A DNA stretch of 12,892 nt, taken from positions 1 to 12,892 of the forward strand of contig WRCI01000032.1 of NCBI GenBank assembly GCA_009784145.1, read 5' to 3'. Shown one piece after another: positions 11,392-12,892 of this stretch. How positions within the stretch are numbered: the stretch's first letter is position 1; every line of letters begins with the position of its first letter. The notes beneath the pieces are model-generated. The model was not told where the DNA came from. It saw only the letters and a program-made list of their open reading frames with translations, and did no database searches. The position numbers and the translations under genes were made by a program. The DNA comes from Methanobrevibacter sp. GTDB taxonomy: Archaea; Methanobacteriota; Methanobacteria; Methanobacteriales; Methanobacteriaceae.

Positions 11392-12771
11392 ATGACTCAA
11401 ATGAAAATTAAAAAAAATGGACTCTTATGGGCAATTGGACTTACAATTCTTACAGTTTTATTGCCTTTAGAAGGTCTGTCTTTTGAAGGACATATGGCAA
11501 TTGGATTACTTGTATTTGCAGTAGTGATGTGGGGTTCTGAAGCACTTCCATTACCTGTAACATCCTTGATAATCCTTTTTTTACAACCAATTATGCATAT
11601 AGCTACTTTTCGAAATGCAGTTACTGAATTTGCAAATCCTATCATTTTTTTAATGATTGGAGGATTCATAATTGCTGAAGGAATTAGGAAAAGTGGTTTA
11701 GTTCAACGTTTAACATATTTTATGTTAGATAGGGTTGGTACGAGTGCTAATATGTGTTTATTTGTTTGTGTTTTTGCAACAGGATTGCTTTCTGTGTGGA
11801 TAGAAAATGTAGTTGCATTTGCATTAGTAATACCTATTATTAAGGAAGTTATTGATTTATTAGGTATTAGAAGCCCTCAAGAAGGAAAAAGTAACTTTGC
11901 CAAAGCAGGAATATTAGGTGCATGTTTTGCCTCATTATCTGGAGGTTTAGCTACTCAGATTAGTACAGCTCCAAACTTAATAGCTAGTGCATATGTACAT
12001 ATTCCTTTTGCTAATTGGATGTTATTTGGATTCCCAATAACAATAATTTTACTATTTACAATATGGAAATATTTAGGATTTATCTTCCCTTCAGAAGTCA
12101 AGGAAATACCTGGAGGACATCAAACTATTAAAGAAAAACTTACTAATGTTGGAAAAGTTAAAAGAGATGAAAAAGTTGCTCTTATTTTACTTCTTTTTAC
12201 AATATCTTTATGGGTAACAGGAGAATTCACTGGTTTAACTAGTTATGCTGTTGCTTTAATAGGTGCATCTTTATTTTTCGTATTTAATATTTTAGAATGG
12301 CAAGATGCTCAAAGAAATGTTGATTGGGGTCTCGTTCTATTTTTTGGAGGGGCTTTATCTATGGGGGCAACTTTAGTTTCCACAGGAGCTGGAAATTGGT
12401 TAATAACTCATTTATTAAGTTTATTAGGACCTAATCCAGAACCTTTATTAATAGTACTTATTTTAATGGTGGTAGGTGTTTTATTAACTCAATTCATGTC
12501 TAATGTAGTCATAGCGGCTATTTTAATACCTTTAATCATTTCCCTACCTCAAGCACAAGGCGAATTAGGAATGTTTGCTGTGCCAATAGCTTTAGCATGT
12601 TCATTACCGAGTGTTTTACCAATGTCAGATCCTACAGTAGCTATAACTTATGGTTTAGGTTATATCAATGCTACTGAAGTTATAAAAGCAGGTGTACCTA
12701 TAATTATTGTAGGAATATTTGCAACGATTCTAATGGTATTCACAATTGGAAGACCTTTAATTGGTGGATAA
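11392..12771 (+). CDS. SLC13/DASS family (divalent anion:sodium symporter type) transporter
   Basis: A 459-residue inner membrane protein with roughly 11-12 hydrophobic segments. The fold repeat is visible: the first half carries SLSGGLATQISTAPNLIAS (181-199) and the second half QFMSNVVIAAILIP (367-380). DASS proteins import C4-dicarboxylates, citrate, sulfate or similar anions with sodium, and each half normally has an SNT motif holding sodium and carboxylate. Here the first motif is ENV (138-140) and the second SNV (370-372): both asparagines are kept, but both threonines are Val and the first Ser is Glu. The second-half loop also reads SDPTVAI (412-418) instead of the usual small-residue TPPNAI type. 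Substrate is therefore uncertain. The start could be ATG 11392 (GAGG immediately upstream, tight) or ATG 11401 (better spacing). It is monocistronic in this view. Confidence 0.87.
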   Translation: MTQMKIKKNGLLWAIGLTILTVLLPLEGLSFEGHMAIGLLVFAVVMWGSEALPLPVTSLIILFLQPIMHIATFRNAVTEFANPIIFLMIGGFIIAEGIRKSGLVQRLTYFMLDRVGTSANMCLFVCVFATGLLSVWIENVVAFALVIPIIKEVIDLLGIRSPQEGKSNFAKAGILGACFASLSGGLATQISTAPNLIASAYVHIPFANWMLFGFPITIILLFTIWKYLGFIFPSEVKEIPGGHQTIKEKLTNVGKVKRDEKVALILLLFTISLWVTGEFTGLTSYAVALIGASLFFVFNILEWQDAQRNVDWGLVLFFGGALSMGATLVSTGAGNWLITHLLSLLGPNPEPLLIVLILMVVGVLLTQFMSNVVIAAILIPLIISLPQAQGELGMFAVPIALACSLPSVLPMSDPTVAITYGLGYINATEVIKAGVPIIIVGIFATILMVFTIGRPLIGG

Positions 12772-12796
12772 AAGAAGCATTATTGGATATTATTTT

Positions 12797-12830
12797 AAGA
12801 AATATTATAATATTTCTTTTTAATTTCTTT
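12797..12830 (+). terminator. Hairpin plus T-rich tract downstream of the transporter gene
   Basis: AGAAATATTATAATATTTCT (12798-12817) is a perfect 20-bp palindrome, extended by one more pair to 12797-12818. It is followed at once by TTTTAATTTCTTTTTAA. This is the layout of an intrinsic terminator, 25 nt after the transporter stop codon; the stem is AT-only and therefore weak. Confidence 0.55.
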
Positions 12831-12833
12831 TTA

Positions 12834-12892
12834 ATTTTTTATTATATTTTTTATTATATTTTTTATTATATTTTTTATTATATTTTTTTTAA
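12834..12892 (+). repeat. 12-bp T-rich tandem repeat at the window end
   Basis: ATTTTTTATTAT is repeated exactly at 12834, 12846, 12858 and 12870, then continues as a run of eight T to the edge of the window. Each unit provides a T6 tract, so in the transporter transcript the array would be a series of U-tracts, adding to the terminator just upstream. It may continue beyond the window. Confidence 0.85.

Noticed and set aside
11397..11669. Minus-strand 90-codon frame in the transporter gene
   Set aside because: Shadow of the SLC13 coding sequence, which has strong family similarity.

Overview
The window looks like a chromosomal segment of a methanogenic archaeon of the order Methanobacteriales, most likely a very AT-rich Methanobrevibacter-type gut species. 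The reasons are the archaeal lipid gene egsA (sn-glycerol-1-phosphate dehydrogenase), UPF0179, DUF530 and DUF166 family proteins, class III (EppA/TadE-type) prepilins, archaeal GGTGA-type ribosome binding sites and TATA-box promoters, and very long, extremely AT-rich spacers. The genus is inferred, not proven.

Layout. 1-57: C-terminal tail of an unidentified gene. 305-3843 (+): a DUF530 protein with a zinc-binding cysteine set, a small DNA-binding protein with two tandem helix-turn-helix (HTH) repeats, and an integral-membrane glycosyltransferase family 4 enzyme (polyprenyl-phosphate sugar-1-phosphate transferase type). 3870-5000 (-): two prepilin-like genes, one with a classic class III signal (QSTIE) and one atypical. 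5492-8308 (+): an unrecognised 168-171 aa protein, a DUF166 protein with a ferredoxin-like tail, and cobalt-precorrin-4 methyltransferase (cobamide synthesis). 8464-10701 (-): egsA, a translationally coupled UPF0179 gene, and rpiA. 11392-12771 (+): an SLC13/DASS-type transporter.

How the genes fit together. Most are single-function housekeeping genes: lipid backbone (egsA), pentose phosphate (rpiA), corrinoid ring (cobM), envelope glycan lipid carrier (GT4), surface filament subunits and carboxylate-type uptake. They do not form one pathway. The only tight coupling is egsA-UPF0179 (TAATG overlap).

The most unusual property lies between the genes. Almost every spacer holds its own private short tandem-repeat array (units of about 12, 15, 18, 19, 21, 22, 27, 30 and 46 bp), unrelated in sequence to the others and sometimes strongly strand-skewed, with stretches of 169 and 207 nt lacking C on the + strand. 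Two arrays are built from the edge of the adjacent gene: three in-frame 27-bp copies of the start region of the HTH gene, and 46-bp copies of the stop region of cobM. Two more small duplications lie inside coding genes (33 bp x3 in DUF530, 18 bp x2 in cobM). The 21-bp periods at the DUF530 and rpiA promoters repeat TATA-like elements. I see no CRISPR array, insertion sequence, tRNA or rRNA, and no clear defence or mobile system.
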